Positions 1 through 12,416 of a DNA stretch of 64,000 nucleotides are shown here, piece by piece. The DNA is from Codonopsis lanceolata (taxonomy: Eukaryota > Streptophyta > Magnoliopsida > Asterales > Campanulaceae), in NCBI GenBank assembly GCA_013146195.2, contig CM028378.1:37906182-37970181 (forward strand), written 5' to 3'. The first letter of the stretch is position 1. Each line of letters begins with the position of its first letter. The notes under the pieces were generated by a model. The model had not been told where the DNA came from. It saw nothing but the letters and a program-made list of their open reading frames with translations, and did not search any database. The position numbers and the translations under genes are program-made.

Positions 1-246
1 CACCAACAAAATAAGACACTATAATAAGGTGTTGAACCGAACACTCCACCCCACCACCCCTGAAAAGAAAATTTACCCACCCTTATCTGAGTTATCTCCT
101 TTGTCGTTGTTCACACCATATGATGTGGTGGCTGCCATTTTATTAATCCCACGGTCTTCCCCCACTCCCACTCTCTTTAGTCTTTACTTTAAAAAAAAAA
201 AAAAAAACCACTACCGAGTACTGAGACATTGAATCTCTCAATCAAG

Positions 247-1343
247 ATGAGATCTATCAGTCTGGTAGACTCATGGGTTCATACCACTTCATTGCTCAAC
301 CAATCAACCCAACAATACAAATCATCTCTCTTTGGATTCATCCCTGTTCTCCCATGAAATTGAATCCCAGTTGCTTAATCTACAAAAGACCCACTTCCTC
401 TTCTTTTGCCATCTCCGCGATCCTCACCAAGGAAGAACACACATTGACTCAACCCACTTTCGATTTCAAAACTTACATGTTCGACAAGGCTAACTCCGTC
501 AACAAAGCCTTGGATGAATCCATCCCCATCAGAGACCCACCCATGATCCACGACGCCATGCGCTACTCCCTCCTCGCTGGCGGCAAGCGTGTCAGGCCCA
601 TTCTCTGCATCGCTGCTTGCGAGCTCGTTGGCGGCCACCAATCCACCGCCATGCCCGCTGCTTGTGCCGTTGAAATGATCCACACCATGTCCTTGATCCA
701 CGACGACCTCCCGTGTATGGACAACGACGATCTCCGTCGAGGGAAACCGACGAGCCATAAAGTCTACGGCGAGGACGTGGCCGTCCTGGCCGGCGACTCC
801 CTCCTAGCTTACGCCTTCGAGTACGTTTCCAGCGCCACAGTAGGGGCCACACCTTCCAGAATCTTAGCCGCAATCGGGGAATTAGCGAAATCAATAGGAA
901 CGGAAGGTTTAGTAGCAGGGCAAGTTGTTGACATAGCGTCAACGGGACAACCGGGAGTGGGATTGGACCAGCTAGAATTCATTCACGTACACAAGACGGC
1001 GGCGTTGCTGGAAGCTGCGGTGGTGTTGGGAGCAATACTGGGCGGGGGGAGGGATGAAGAAGTGGAGAAACTGAGGAAGTTTGCGAGGTGTATTGGATTG
1101 TTGTTTCAGGTGATCGATGACATTCTGGACGTAACGAAGTCGTCGGAGGAGTTGGGTAAGACGGCAGGGAAGGATTTGGTTGTGGATAAGGTAACTTATC
1201 CGAAACTGATGGGTTTAGAGAAATCGAGGGAGTTTGCAGAGAAGTTGAATGAGGAGGCCAAGGAGCAGATGTCTGGGTTTGATCCGGAGATGGCAGCGCC
1301 GTTGATTGCTCTATCGAATTACATTGCTTACAGGGGGAATTAG
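247..1343 (+). CDS. GGPPS: Geranylgeranyl diphosphate synthase, plastid type (N-terminal frame break)
   Basis: The enzyme condenses IPP with allylic diphosphates to make C20 GGPP for carotenoids, chlorophyll and gibberellins in plastids. The frame open from ATG 273 gives 356 aa. Counted from there, the first Asp-rich motif DDLPCMD is at residues 144-150, the second (DDILD) at 282-286, and a CxxxC motif (CIAAC) at 112-116. The C-terminus NYIAYRGN is typical of plant GGPPS. The gene is intronless, as plant GGPPS genes usually are. The N-terminus is odd. The start I recall for the family (M-R-S-x-x-L-V-D-S-W) is seen from ATG 247 in another frame; that frame reads 36 codons and stops at 355-357, just as the frame carrying MKLNPSCLI (ATG 354) takes over. 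So the transit peptide is split between two frames near 350, by a real indel or a base-call error. Ser-rich residues 41-50 fit a transit peptide. Enzyme identity is near certain; the exact start is not. Confidence 0.93.
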
Positions 1344-4016
1344 AATTTTAGTGGGTGAGGCAGAGGCTGGCTGTTGTATTTTGTTAGGAGAAGAATATTG
1401 AATGATGTAATTCCAAAATGCAAGTTTTCACACAAGTATAGTCACAACTCGCAAACAGACTGCTGATGCACTTGTTCTGTTCTGTTCTGGTCTGGTCTTG
1501 TCTTATAAAAAGCATAGATTCTTACAGTTAACCCCCTACAACTGTGGTTACTGCAGAACAGAGTGAGAAGAAGAGTTTTACAGTAACTTCTTCACTTTTA
1601 GAAAAGAAAAACCCGCCGGCTGGAACACTGAACACTCGCCAGTCGCCACTAGTCTTGCTTGACATTTTACTTTGACGATATTATTACTGGATAAAATATA
1701 GTTGCACTTAGTCAACCATCATTTACTTTAGCCTTCCTCTTTGTTAATAGACAATAGTGGCGATGTTAGCACCATAATTGGGACATGTGCATTCAACAGA
1801 GTCGCATTACCTGCATCGTATTCGTGGCTCGGTAAAACTTTTTCCTGGCCAACCATATAAACAGGTATCCAAACTCCATGTTTTTGCAAATTACAAATTT
1901 TCTACCATAAATCGCAACATTTCTTTAGGGAGGAACAACTCTTGACATTTCTCAAGTTGCTGGGCACCACGGGGCGGCCCTTTTTGCAACAATCCTTCAT
2001 TTTGATCAACACTGATCATCAATCATCATAGTATGGTGCAGACTGCAGAGTCCTTCCAGCATATTGATGAAACACAGCACTCCTAGCTCGATGCAGATGT
2101 CAGACGCTCTGATCATGCTAATAAACACATTTCAATAGCCAATTTCAAATTGCGTATTGAACTGCAGCAAAAATATATCAAGGAAAACGTTAGCAAGATA
2201 TTCATCCATACAATCAAAACAAAGGATTCAGATAATAGTACTTCCATCACGAAAGCAAAGTCATTGCAAGTCAGATTTTTATAATTGCATTTTTGACGTT
2301 TACAATTATTTTGCACTAACGGCACATTGTTGATTGCACAACAGTAAAAGCATCATCATGCCTTTGAAAAACAAGAAGAAGAAAATTGGGAAAAGAATAG
2401 CACAACTCTTTTTCTAGAACGGAGGTAGTACCAAACATATCAGGGTACAGCTAACAAGTCAAACTGATCAATAAGTGAATATGGACACCGTAGATTAAAA
2501 TGAGAATCCAATAAGATTATTTGTAAAATAATTTTCAATGCTAGAACTGGGGCATACATGTCAAACTAGACATCAAGGTGCAAGGTCAGTAAAAAAATCA
2601 AAAGAATGTCATAACAAAATGCATAGAAGAGTTAACACAATTAAGTTTACAAGACAAGAGAAACAGGTTATAGGGTGGAATTAAGGGTTCTGAAATATAA
2701 ACTTTACAGTTGGTTCTTTTGAACATAATATAACCTAAAATTATTTAAAAGGGAAAAGTTCACACAATGAAGTTTATAAGACAAAAGACCATTTTTCGGC
2801 ACCTGAATCATTGCAAGTAATGCCCTAACTTTAAGGCAGTAGTAAAAATAAGTTTAAGCACAGTTAGGGGCTAGTTAGGATGCGCGGAAGGGAGGGGGGA
2901 GGCAGAACGGATATTACAGGCACACTGCAGCAACACTCAGGGGCGCAGATGGTGAGTAGGTGGCCAGAAGTCTAAATTGGGTGGTCCTAGCATGACGGAC
3001 AACCTAAGATACTCATTCGATCGTTTTGCACTCATGTAACTAGTTTTTGCAAAAGATTTTCACTTTGAAACCATTTTGACTAACTCAAAAAGTATTCAAA
3101 AACATTCTCCAAGAGTTCTAGCATTTTGTCTGAGGTTGCACTGCATGCTTGGACTACATGCCAGATGTATCAGCTATTACTCAGTTACGCACTTTAGCCA
3201 TAGCTACCACCTTCAAAAACCCAAAAAAGCATTTGCTTTGGCAGTGGGGTTGCATGTTTTGAAGGAGGGAAGCCAGAAATCACATCCACCCAGTTTATTT
3301 CCAGTTTAAAATACGTAAACATGATAACTCAAGCAGAAACCCAAAAAAAGGTAGCAAAACTAAAGTTAAAGGAAAGGAGACGAATGAGGAAGGTTTTGGG
3401 GGAGACGCATTTGAGCAAATGAACCTTTTATAGTTGTTTCTGCAACATTTACGAGCCATGTGAAACTGGCCTTTACCTATCTCAGAGATTCATCAATATA
3501 AAAAAACTATAAGAACCAGTTATGATATAGGCACCTTACTTATTTCCTTTCCTTTTTTTTTTTGATAAGTTCCTTTACTTTCTTTTTTTCCCTGGTTTTG
3601 CGAGCGTGCGTGTTGTTTGGGAGAGGGGAGGTGGTTCACAAAATCATTGAGATAGAAAGTAGAGAAATAGGAAAGGAAGCCTACAAGTCTAGTTTCTAAA
3701 AAAAAAATTTAAAAGAAACAGAAGAAAACAACAGAAGTTAGACAGGATAAAAACGAAAACCGTTGACCGTTCAAATAAGACACTAAACAGTAAACCACCA
3801 AAAGATCCAACCAGGACATCATTTGGGGGTCCTATGATCCCCTGAACATATGGTAGGTCCAGTAGGATTATATGTAGAACAGCATGACAATTTCCAAGTG
3901 TACATCTCAAGGACATAAATTACAACTTACAGAATGCAATGGTAATAAGGAAACGGCCAAGTTATCCACGGTCTTCAAGGATTAGTTGTTAATTAAGAGG
4001 TAGTTCACTTCTACTA
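1344..4016. other. Convergent intergenic region, 3' UTRs only
   Basis: The region lies between the 3' ends of two convergent genes, GGPPS (+) and the METTL4-like methyltransferase (-). It holds their 3' UTRs and AT-rich sequence. I found no ORF with recognisable protein, no tRNA shape and no terminal repeats. Short ORFs at 2113-2325 and 3076-3309 have no family features. Confidence 0.6.
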
Positions 4017-7000
4017 TCATATGGCAGTTCTTTGACTTGAAAAATATCTCAAATCTTGAAAGTGAAGGGGTTCATTCCCCCAAGAAGTCCATCCTGCGAT
4101 CAATTCTCTAGCAAAGAGTTCAATGCAGCGAACAGGCTTTGAACCTGGTACATACTCCAGTAGCAACTCTAACAAAGTTCAACACAAAGTCACAAACATA
4201 AGCTTTACCACAAATCAAATAATTTGACTGACAATGTAACAAGATCATAGCAGATAACTTGCAGTGTCACGCTTCTAATTAAGAGCTGTGATTCTCCCTC
4301 TTTTTGTTTTGCTCCTCTCTCTTTAAGTTACTTCTTTCATTATGGAATGTTAAGTTATAGACAAAGAACTAAAAAGTTTCACTATAGAAACTAGTGGTTG
4401 AAACAAAACTGAATCAAGTTGAACAAGTAAGAAATAACTGTGTTAGTGTATCAGATGGTTAATTATGCCAGAACTACCTCCAATTGGAGGCTTTCGTGAG
4501 TATTCCCCTGGAACACTGATGAACACTTGATCATCTGGTATGGATTTTAACCTTGATAAGCATTCGGAATCCACAACCTATGAAGATAATAATAGCAATT
4601 AGCTATATAAGAATCGTCAAACATTTTGAACAGGAGTGCCCCAATCAATCAAAGACAGGCACTCTTAACATCACAGCAGCGATTTACCTTTCCTTGACAA
4701 TAACCAAGGAGAAGGCACTCATATGGCCTATGATGAAAGAGGTCTAATTCCCCAATCAATGAACCATCTGCTTTCACCTGTAATAACCAAGTACAGCAGA
4801 ATTAAAGGCACATTAACACTGTGTGTCACTGTCTGAATAAAAGGAAACGATTAACTTACCTTTAACCAGTAATGAGTAGCCACATGCTTGACTCCCCATT
4901 TGGGGAATAACTCATTCTCAATGAAAACCCTCATTTTTTCCTTATTGGTTATCCATAACGCTACCAGTGCTCCTCCTGCATGCGTAAGTTGCTTGATAGG
5001 AAGAGATAAGAAGTATCGATAAGGCAAAGTAGGGTACCTGAAATAAGGATATGAACGAGAAGGGGATGCAATCACTGAAGAAAGCAAGGCCAATATATAT
5101 TGATATAGATAGGAGAATATTCCGATAAGAATCAAAAAAAAAAAGCATCACGTAAACATGATCTTACAGTTATACTGCTAGATTTTACATTAATGTCTCG
5201 AGTTAGCCTATATTCAGCTTAGTCATAAAGCTCTGCCATCCAGATGATTGAGTTCATGTTTCTCCACATCCTAATGCAATTCACTACTTTGATTGCAGGA
5301 AACTCTTGTCTCAGTAGCAATTCTAAACTATTATACTATTCTCTAATTTCAACAACGCTGAGATGCATAGGAAAATGAATTGGCTTATGTTCCCACACAA
5401 ACGTAACAGAGAAGTAACTCTTGTCTAGGCTATTGAAGCAGATGAAAGGTACAATTTTCATCGTCAGGCCCCAGGTGCAAATCTGACTCCATAACCTGGT
5501 TCTTAGTGAAATGAGATATAATAAAGCTTAAGCCCTTAGTAGCAGCATTTAGCTGAAAATTAGTGTACATACTTCATCTTTTGGTAAGCACTGTTATTTT
5601 CCCATGGTGGATCAATCACTATAAGGTTGAAGCCACATGCTGATTCTGCTGCAAGAGAAAATGTTCAACTCTTAGAGTGGAAGAAACAAAGCATACTAAT
5701 CTCTCTGGAACAAAAATTTTGACACCTGACCACCAATGTTTAAACCATGAACTGATGAAAGTGGGACTAGTAATAGAATTCAGCTAGCCACAAGCATAAA
5801 CTAATCAGAGATGACAAGACTTCAATGAGCTATGGGTTAAGTATCACATAATATGATTGAGAAGGTCGTTCAGAATATGTACTGCAAACAGTGGGTCAGT
5901 GGCAAAGCCTGAAATTTTCTTGAAGGAGGTTGAGATAATTTTTAAGCTTAGAAATTCATGGTAGCATCAGAATTTGCCTCAAATGGGGGTCAAAATTATA
6001 ATATAGGGTAATTTTTTCCTAAAAGAAAGAGGGTCAAAATTAATAAATTGTTATTAGTAGGGGTAAAATGTCATATTTTTCTAATTTTGGGGGGATAAAA
6101 TGCTAATTTTTCAAACATCAAGGGGGTCAACTCTTCGTGGTAAGGGTGGCTTCGTCACTGACTGCAAATAGGATGACTGCTGAAAAATAAGCTATTGTTC
6201 TAAGCCAAAAAAACACTATTAACGCTATTGAAAAGGGAAAAAATCAACATATGATAATGGGAGTAACACCATTTTCACCATTGTACTTAGCTTCGGATAT
6301 CACGTTAACCACTCTACTTTTTTATTTTAATTTCTGCCATCCTACTGAGATTTTTCTTTCTATTTTTATACCACAAATGCTCACGTGTCGTGCATTACGT
6401 CAACCACGTGGCATAACAGGGTTATTTACACGTCAGCATTTGGCCAAAATAGAAAGAGAAATTTCAGTTAGTTGGCATAAATGAAAAATAGAGAGTAGAG
6501 TGGTTAAAGTGATAACTGAACCCAAGTAAAATGGTCGAATATAGCGTTATGCCATTGATCTTGCTTGGGAGACAGAGTTCACAGCTCATTCACCTCCATA
6601 AAAATTTCCCAATCAGGATTCAATTAGCAATTAAATTTTTTTTTTAAAAAAAAAATTTTTTTTTTTTATTTTTAATGCCTTGAAAGGCTACAATTATATA
6701 TATATATGATGCCTTTGGTATGGCTCGAACAATTGGTGCCTCTGGGGAGGCTTTGAACACCCGACCTCTCGGTTGAGAGTAGTTAAGTCCCAGTGGTGCC
6801 TCCGGTAGGCTTGAATACTCAACCTCCAAGATAAGTGAGTAGCTAATTGGGGCCTTTGGATAAGGCTTTAACAACAACGATGCCTCCGAAAAAGGCTTGA
6901 ACACCCGACCTCTCTACTGAGAGTTGTAAAGTCCAGGGTGTCTCTAGTGAGCCTCGAACACCCAACCTCTCCGTTAGGAGAAGTGAGCAGTACCAGTTGA

Positions 7001-10000
7001 GCTAGAGCTCGTTGGTATTTTGCATAAGATGCATACATTTACCCAACCATGAATAAAAGTAGTAAAATAAAATTTAACTCTTACCAGGGATCAGGCGGTG
7101 AATCAGCCTCAGATCAGACTTCCACATGACAAAAAACAAACGTAACAAGCATGTAAGAAAGGCTTTAAAATTGTAATCAACTTACTGTAAGAACAGGTAT
7201 GAGATGAAGAGGATAAAAAAAGTAGGAAGAGTACATATTCAGGTAGGCATGACAATTACAACCAAAACCCGCTAACCCACCCAAGATCGAAAATTACCCG
7301 ACACAACCCGATCCGCTTTTGGGTCAAAATGGGTAATTAACGGGCGATTTGGGTCGGTTAAAGTGGGCCGAACCTGTTACCCATTTCGACCCATTACTTT
7401 TCTGCTATATAATTGCAAGTTTTTTATGGAAAATTGTGGGTAGAAACGGGCCAACCCATTCTGACCCATTACCCGTTTCAACACGACCCATTCCACCACG
7501 TTTAATTTTGGGTTATAACAGGCCACGACCTATTTCGACCCAACCCGGTCCACCCAATCGCCAACCCTATATTGAGGCAACCAAACAAAACAATAATGCA
7601 AACTTCAAGGCATAAAACAATATTTACAACAGTCAGAAACTAAAGTCCATTTACAACATATCCACAACCAGAACAGAAGAGGTTGTGGAAGGAAAAGATT
7701 GTACCATATAGAAACAACTCTCTTTTGGTATAACGTACTTTCTGCTCAGAAATTCAGCTTCCACGTCACTGGTTGTCTCGTTGGCAACCATGCTATTAAA
7801 TATTGGGATCACTCTTTGTTCACTGCAGTCACGAAGCAGAGAACCTGAGGAAATAATGTGCCCATAAGAAAGTAAAGGTCCTTATATTTTAGGAAGTGGG
7901 TGCACATTAGTTGCAGAGTTTGCAAATTAAGAGGAAGAAACTTAATCCGTTAATCTTTAAGGAGTTCAAAATAGAAATAGTGATGGTTCTACTACTAAAA
8001 ACCCATGTGCTTTAAAAGTGAACAAGAACCACACCATGCATTGAGATGAGGAATGCTGCTACGGTAAAATCTTCTGAATCAATTAGTCATAAGCAGGCCA
8101 AATATTCTGATATACTTGGAATAAAAAACCATTGAAACGGTGACAGAGTATCTGAGATTCCAGACAGGTATAGCTCAAGGTAACATTGCTGGAAGCCTAG
8201 AACATTAACCACTAAGGTTGACATTGCAACAAACATAAACTGATGCGTATGGAGTTACTTGAATCACGCAATCTGTCCAAGCTAATAAGGACAGCCCTTG
8301 GCCGAATCAATACCCACCAAAACAGTCCCAAAAACCCTCCAAAAACTCTCCAATACCCTACCCAATTTTAAGTAGAATCCCTTACAAGTTCAACCCGAAA
8401 ATCTTAGCTTTGTTTAACAATTTTAACAGCCTACAATCTGCCCAAACCATGAACAAAACTCCCTCACTCGAATTACTTCACCTTGGCCGAAATTACCAAA
8501 GAAAAACAAAACAGCCCATGCCTTTTATAACACAAGGCTGCCATGAAATCAACAAGAAATAAAAACGAAAATAACATAAACTGATAAAAGTAAAGGATAG
8601 AATACGGATTCACCGGTTGAGCATCACTCACTCAACGTAAAGAATTCAGACGATTGATTCCGTTTGGCTTCACTCACCTAAGAAGAAGAAATCGATTTTT
8701 GGAAGAACAAACCGTGTTCTTTTGGGGTGTTTTCTTGAACATCAAAATATGTTTATTCCCATGAAGAATACGCCTTATAAAGGCTACAAGGAATAACCCT
8801 AATCTATTAAGTATTAATGAAACCCTAACTAATTAGGAAAGAAATAAAACTAATTAAATAAAAGAAACTAAAACCAAAAACCCTAAAATAACAAAAACGG
8901 GATTTAAATTTAAAGTCTTAACTAAGTGAGTCCTTCTTCCTTTAGGAATTGTAGAAGCCGGCCTCCTTTGTTTTCCTTGCAAGCCGTGACTTGCAAGGTT
9001 TTTAGCCTCCTAGCATGTCCCTCCTTTCCATGAGCCCATCTTGAACCATCCTCCAAGCTTCTTCCAACCATAGCCCATGTTAAACCCTTCTCCAACACAA
9101 CAGCCCCAACCCGTATAAGGCTTGAGCTCAGCCTTTGTAGATTCAAACCCCATGTGGATTACTTCCCCTCTAGCAAGCCCATTATTGTCTTGAGTCCCTT
9201 TTGTTTCTTCATTCCAGCCCGTGCCCTCTTCTATCCCCTTTCCCGACCTTGTTTCCAACCCCAAACTAATCTTCTTTGAACAAGAAATGTTCACCCCACT
9301 TGCTGCTCTTGGACAGCCCTTTCCTTTAGTATTGTTGACCCCCTCATATGCTTCAATTCTTGATTGACTTGAAAGCAATAATCTGTCCAACCTGTTTTAG
9401 ACGGCCCTTAACCGAACAACAACTCTCCAAAACATCCCCCGAACCCGCCAATATTTCTCACAAGCTATACCCGGAAATTAATTAAACTCCCTTACAATAT
9501 TAACCCGAAACCCTAGCTTTGTTAACAACCTTTACCAATCTGCCCGAACACAATGATCGAAAGTACCCTTACCCGGTACTCTCTTATGCCGAAATCTCTT
9601 AAGTGAAACAATCCACGCCTTTCTTGAATAAAATCAGATTTTAGTCGTGTGAGAAAACCCTTGAAGAACTAGTTTTGTTCTTTGTTTTTAAAAATCGATT
9701 TGATCTAATCAAGGTGAGTGAAGCCTAGGTTGATTATATCGTCGGAATTCTTTATGTAAACTTATCCTGTTACTTTTCGTTTTGTCCGAATGTGTTGAGG
9801 GGGTTGTTTGGGCCATTTGTTGAATCTTTGAAATTGCGGCCAAGGCAGCGTGCGTTGGGCAGTTTGGGCGTGCTGTGAGGAGTGGTTTTACAAGGGGTTC
9901 TTGTGGCAGCCTAAACCCTCCTAAGTGCTTTGCCTGTTTTGGTAACACGCAACCGGAGCATAATTAAAAGCAATTGCTAAAACTTCTATTAGTCCTTCAA

Positions 10001-11164
10001 TCACCAAATTGCCTGCAAATTATATAAGCTGGTTTATATAAATAGGAAGCTAAACTACCTATTGAAATTGATACTACGGGAAAGGAGAGGTATTTTGGAT
10101 CACTGTCATAGACCCAGATGGCCAGATAGCAAACTACACCTCAAATCAACAACACCAAATATATATGCTTGGATTTAAATTTCTAAATATACCTTTGCAA
10201 AAATATAAACAAGAACAGAACTTTGAAGGAAATGACATGAATTAGAATTTAATAAGAATTTTAAATCTATAAAATTCAAATTCATAGGATTTCATTTCAA
10301 AATAATTAAGATTATATTGTTTGGTTCGTTCACATAATTCACTTAGAATTCTAGATTCATTACTGAATTTCAATACTCCTCCTGTAGAATTCAAATTCTG
10401 TCCTTCTCATATGGAATTCATTTTGGAATTGGGATATAAGATATTCAATATTGAAATTCGTATTGAAGGCCTCTATTCCAATTCTAAACTATCAAATCGG
10501 GATTCCAAAACAGATGCTGACTGAAAAAAAATGTAAATTCGTGTCCTATAAGGAGACAAACCTCCATCTTGCATTGGCTTGTTTATTTGGTCGAAATTTA
10601 GAGTAATCTCATACAACGGAGCTTGCCAAACACCTCCGAGCTCAGCAAAGGACTTCTCATCACTTGCCAATAAAGAATTTCCATTGTCAACTGCAGAAAA
10701 TTCATCTTTCCTCAAATTCGGCAAAATCGTCAAAAGATCAGTAGCTTCGAGTAACGATTCATGTGCCTTCATCACAAAAGGCTTCGTCTTCTGAAACAAA
10801 TATAATCCATTCGTACGTTACAAACTACATTGCATACGTATATATAATTTATCTGAACGGTCTAGATACACAATTGATTTACCTGGTGACGTTGATTGGC
10901 GACTTGCTCTCTTTCGTTGAGAATATAAGATTTTCTCTCTTTTCGTTTCCGTTTCCTTGACTTTTCAGAAACTCTATGATGTTCTGCAGGGGTGGTAGAA
11001 TCGAAGAAGCGGGAGTAGTATAGAGAAGGCGAAACCCTAAATCGAGTGTAGGACTGGTTGAGGACTCGAACCGGGTCGATGAAGACGGCATTCGAGTTTT
11101 CAAACCGGTAAATGCCTGTTTTCAAGAACGTCGGTAGCTGAATGTTTGACTCAGCATCCGCCAT
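4017..11164 (-). CDS. METTL4-type N6-adenine methyltransferase (MT-A70 family), nine exons
   Basis: I built this by splicing on the minus strand. The exons are 11164-10883, 10790-10562, 7844-7705, 7118-7085, 5648-5573, 5037-4860, 4777-4688, 4577-4478 and 4168-4017. Every junction is GT-AG with matching phase. The sum is 1281 nt, or 426 aa plus stop, close to the Arabidopsis methyltransferase-like protein 2 as I recall it. The protein starts MADAESNIQLPTFLKTGIYR. The catalytic motif DPPW is at about residues 241-244, followed by ENNSAYQK. A later exon carries LPIKQLTHAGGALVALWI, and the C-terminal exon has ELFARELIAGWTSWGNEP, both characteristic of METTL4-like MT-A70 enzymes. These transfer a methyl group from SAM to N6 of adenine in RNA (in animals U2 snRNA Am) and possibly DNA; the plant substrate is inference here. 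Introns 2 to 4 are long and full of transposon debris. Only about 70 bp of 5' leader is present before the scaffold gap. Confidence 0.9.
5889..6160. mobile_element. hAT-type MITE in methyltransferase intron 4
   Basis: The ends are inverted (CAGTG...GGCAAAGCC at left, GGCTTCGTCACTG at right). They are flanked by a perfect 8-bp direct repeat ACTGCAAA (5881-5888 and 6161-6168), the target-duplication size of hAT elements. The element is 272 bp and non-coding, with GGGGTCAAAAT-like direct motifs inside. Confidence 0.7.
6259..6553. mobile_element. Small inverted-repeat element (MITE) in intron 4
   Basis: The left arm (about 6259-6326, including CACGTTAACCACTCTAC) is the inverted counterpart of the right arm (about 6493-6553, read on the minus strand as ATCACTTTAACCACTCTAC). 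The centre is short and non-coding. I could not identify a clean target duplication, so the superfamily is open. Confidence 0.5.
6709..7004 (-). repeat. tRNA-like (SINE-type) head plus iterated B-box modules
   Basis: Read on the minus strand, 7004-6993 is TAGCTCAACTGG, a good Pol III A box. About 40 nt on, 6962-6949 reads GGTGTTCGAGGCTC, a degenerate B box. Further B-box-like modules (GTTCAAGCC type next to CCGACCTCTC type sequence) recur at about 6893-6933, 6809-6836 and 6746-6780. This looks like a tRNA-derived SINE head followed by partial head duplications, inside methyltransferase intron 4. It is not a functional tRNA because the stems do not pair. Confidence 0.5.
7244..7569. mobile_element. 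hAT-type non-autonomous element in intron 3
   Basis: The termini TAGGCATGACAATT (left) and, on the minus strand, TAGGGTTGGCGATT (right) are imperfect inverted repeats. They are flanked by 8-bp direct repeats TATTCAGG (7236-7243) and TATTGAGG (7570-7577), with one mismatch. The body is rich in ACCC/GGGT words (TTTCGACCCATTAC type). Length is 326 bp, with no protein-coding capacity. It sits between exons 3 and 4 of the methyltransferase gene. Confidence 0.7.
8240..9720. repeat. Retroelement-like repetitive insert in the long intron 2
   Basis: The 2.7-kb intron 2 of the methyltransferase contains two related segments (about 8270-8520 and 9375-9620). They share phrases such as AATCTGTCCAA, GGCCGAA/ACCGAAC, CTAGCTTTGTTAACAA and CAATCTGCCC. 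Between them is CCTTATAAAGGC (about 8770) and a Cys/Gly-poor non-coding stretch. The TTCACTCACCT and AAATCGATTT words near the outer edges are partly inverted. A decayed, rearranged LTR-type or composite element is the best reading. No protein domain is recognisable. Confidence 0.35.
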
Positions 11165-11233
11165 AGATCACAACTCACTTTCTCTTTCAATTTGTATAGA
11201 ACTGTTTTGCTGCTGAAATTAACAGAGAAAGAG

Positions 11234-11333
11234 NNNNNNNNNNNNNNNNNNNNNNNNNNNNNNNNNNNNNNNNNNNNNNNNNNNNNNNNNNNNNNNNNNN
11301 NNNNNNNNNNNNNNNNNNNNNNNNNNNNNNNNN
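11234..11333. other. Scaffold gap, 100 N
   Basis: Exactly 100 N separate the methyltransferase 5' leader (left) from retroelement repeats (right). A round 100 usually marks a gap of unknown size, so distance and adjacency across it are not proven. Confidence 0.98.
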
Positions 11334-11337
11334 AACC

Positions 11338-11655
11338 ACCTTTCAACCGGCAATACCTTGTAGTTGAAACGTGTTAAGAAAAATTTTCTAATTATGTCCG
11401 GCCTTGATCGCCGTCTTGTTTCCGCACATAATCCGAAACTTTCAAATATCGAAAATTGTGTTTGACTAAAGATCCGCCGAGCATTGTAAATTGTTACCAC
11501 AATTTCAACTGGTCAATACCTTGGCATTGAATGTGTTAAGAAAAACTTTCTAGGTATGTCTGGCCTTGATCGCCGCCTTGTTTCCAGACATAACTCAAAA
11601 TTTTCGATATCGTAAAATTGTGCTTGACTAAAGATCCGTCGCCGAACACGACGAA
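11338..11655. repeat. Tandem repeat, two copies of about 165-175 bp
   Basis: The block beginning CAACCGGCAATACCTTG (about 11343) is repeated beginning CAACTGGTCAATACCTTG (about 11505). Both copies contain GTGTTAAGAAAAA, GGCCTTGATCGCCG and GACTAAAGATCCG. The array abuts the scaffold gap, which suggests a longer collapsed array there. Confidence 0.75.
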
Positions 11656-12384
11656 TTGATCATTCTTCAAGTTTTTCGAAAATTGTGAATGGAAAACATT
11701 CTTTTCCTTCCATTTTTTTTTTTTTATTCTCTTTTTTGTGTTTTTGAAATATTCCTTTATTTTTTTTGTGTTTTTTGAAATATTCCTCTTTTTTTTTTCA
11801 AAAATTTTTTTTTTTTAAAAGAACTATTCTGGAGTCGGTAGGAATACTATACCTCGACTTTACCTTTTATGCCCGGGGTGGCCGCATTCTACTGGTTCTC
11901 GACATTTTGCCACTCTTCGGGGAATTTTTTTTTCTGCTTTATGATTGTGATGGTTGACCCACCGACGTAGGGTCGCCTACGCATTCATGAATCGACCAAA
12001 CGTAGTTCTACCGAAATGATTTTATTTGCTTGCTTTTTTTTTTTCTTTTTTCTTTCTTTTGATTTTTTTTTTTTTTGTCGATTTTCTTTATCATTGTTCC
12101 GCCTTCACCGGAAAGTCTTTTCCCTTGTCCCACTTTGTTTTCGGCTTTAGCCGAAAATCTTTCTTGCATTTGTTTTTGTTGCTCCTTCTAACCTTGGCGA
12201 AGCTCCCTTTTTTTTCTTCTTTGTAGCATCTTTTGGTATCGGTGATGTCATCTTTTCTTTCTTTGTTGCTTTCTTTTGCTCCATTTTCTAGCTTCATTGA
12301 AAATTTCTTCTTCTTACGCCGCCGCATTTTCCTTGTTATGTACGAAAAATTTTCTCACAGTACATACATCTTCTTCTCTCCCGA

Positions 12385-12416
<32 letters not shown>

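Noticed and set aside
592..942. 116-aa Arg-rich frame opposite GGPPS
   Set aside because: Antisense shadow of a high-GC coding region. No start context or family.
9010..9390. 126-aa minus-strand frame in the repetitive intron of the methyltransferase
   Set aside because: Gly/Lys-rich, no domain, and lies in retroelement-like sequence.
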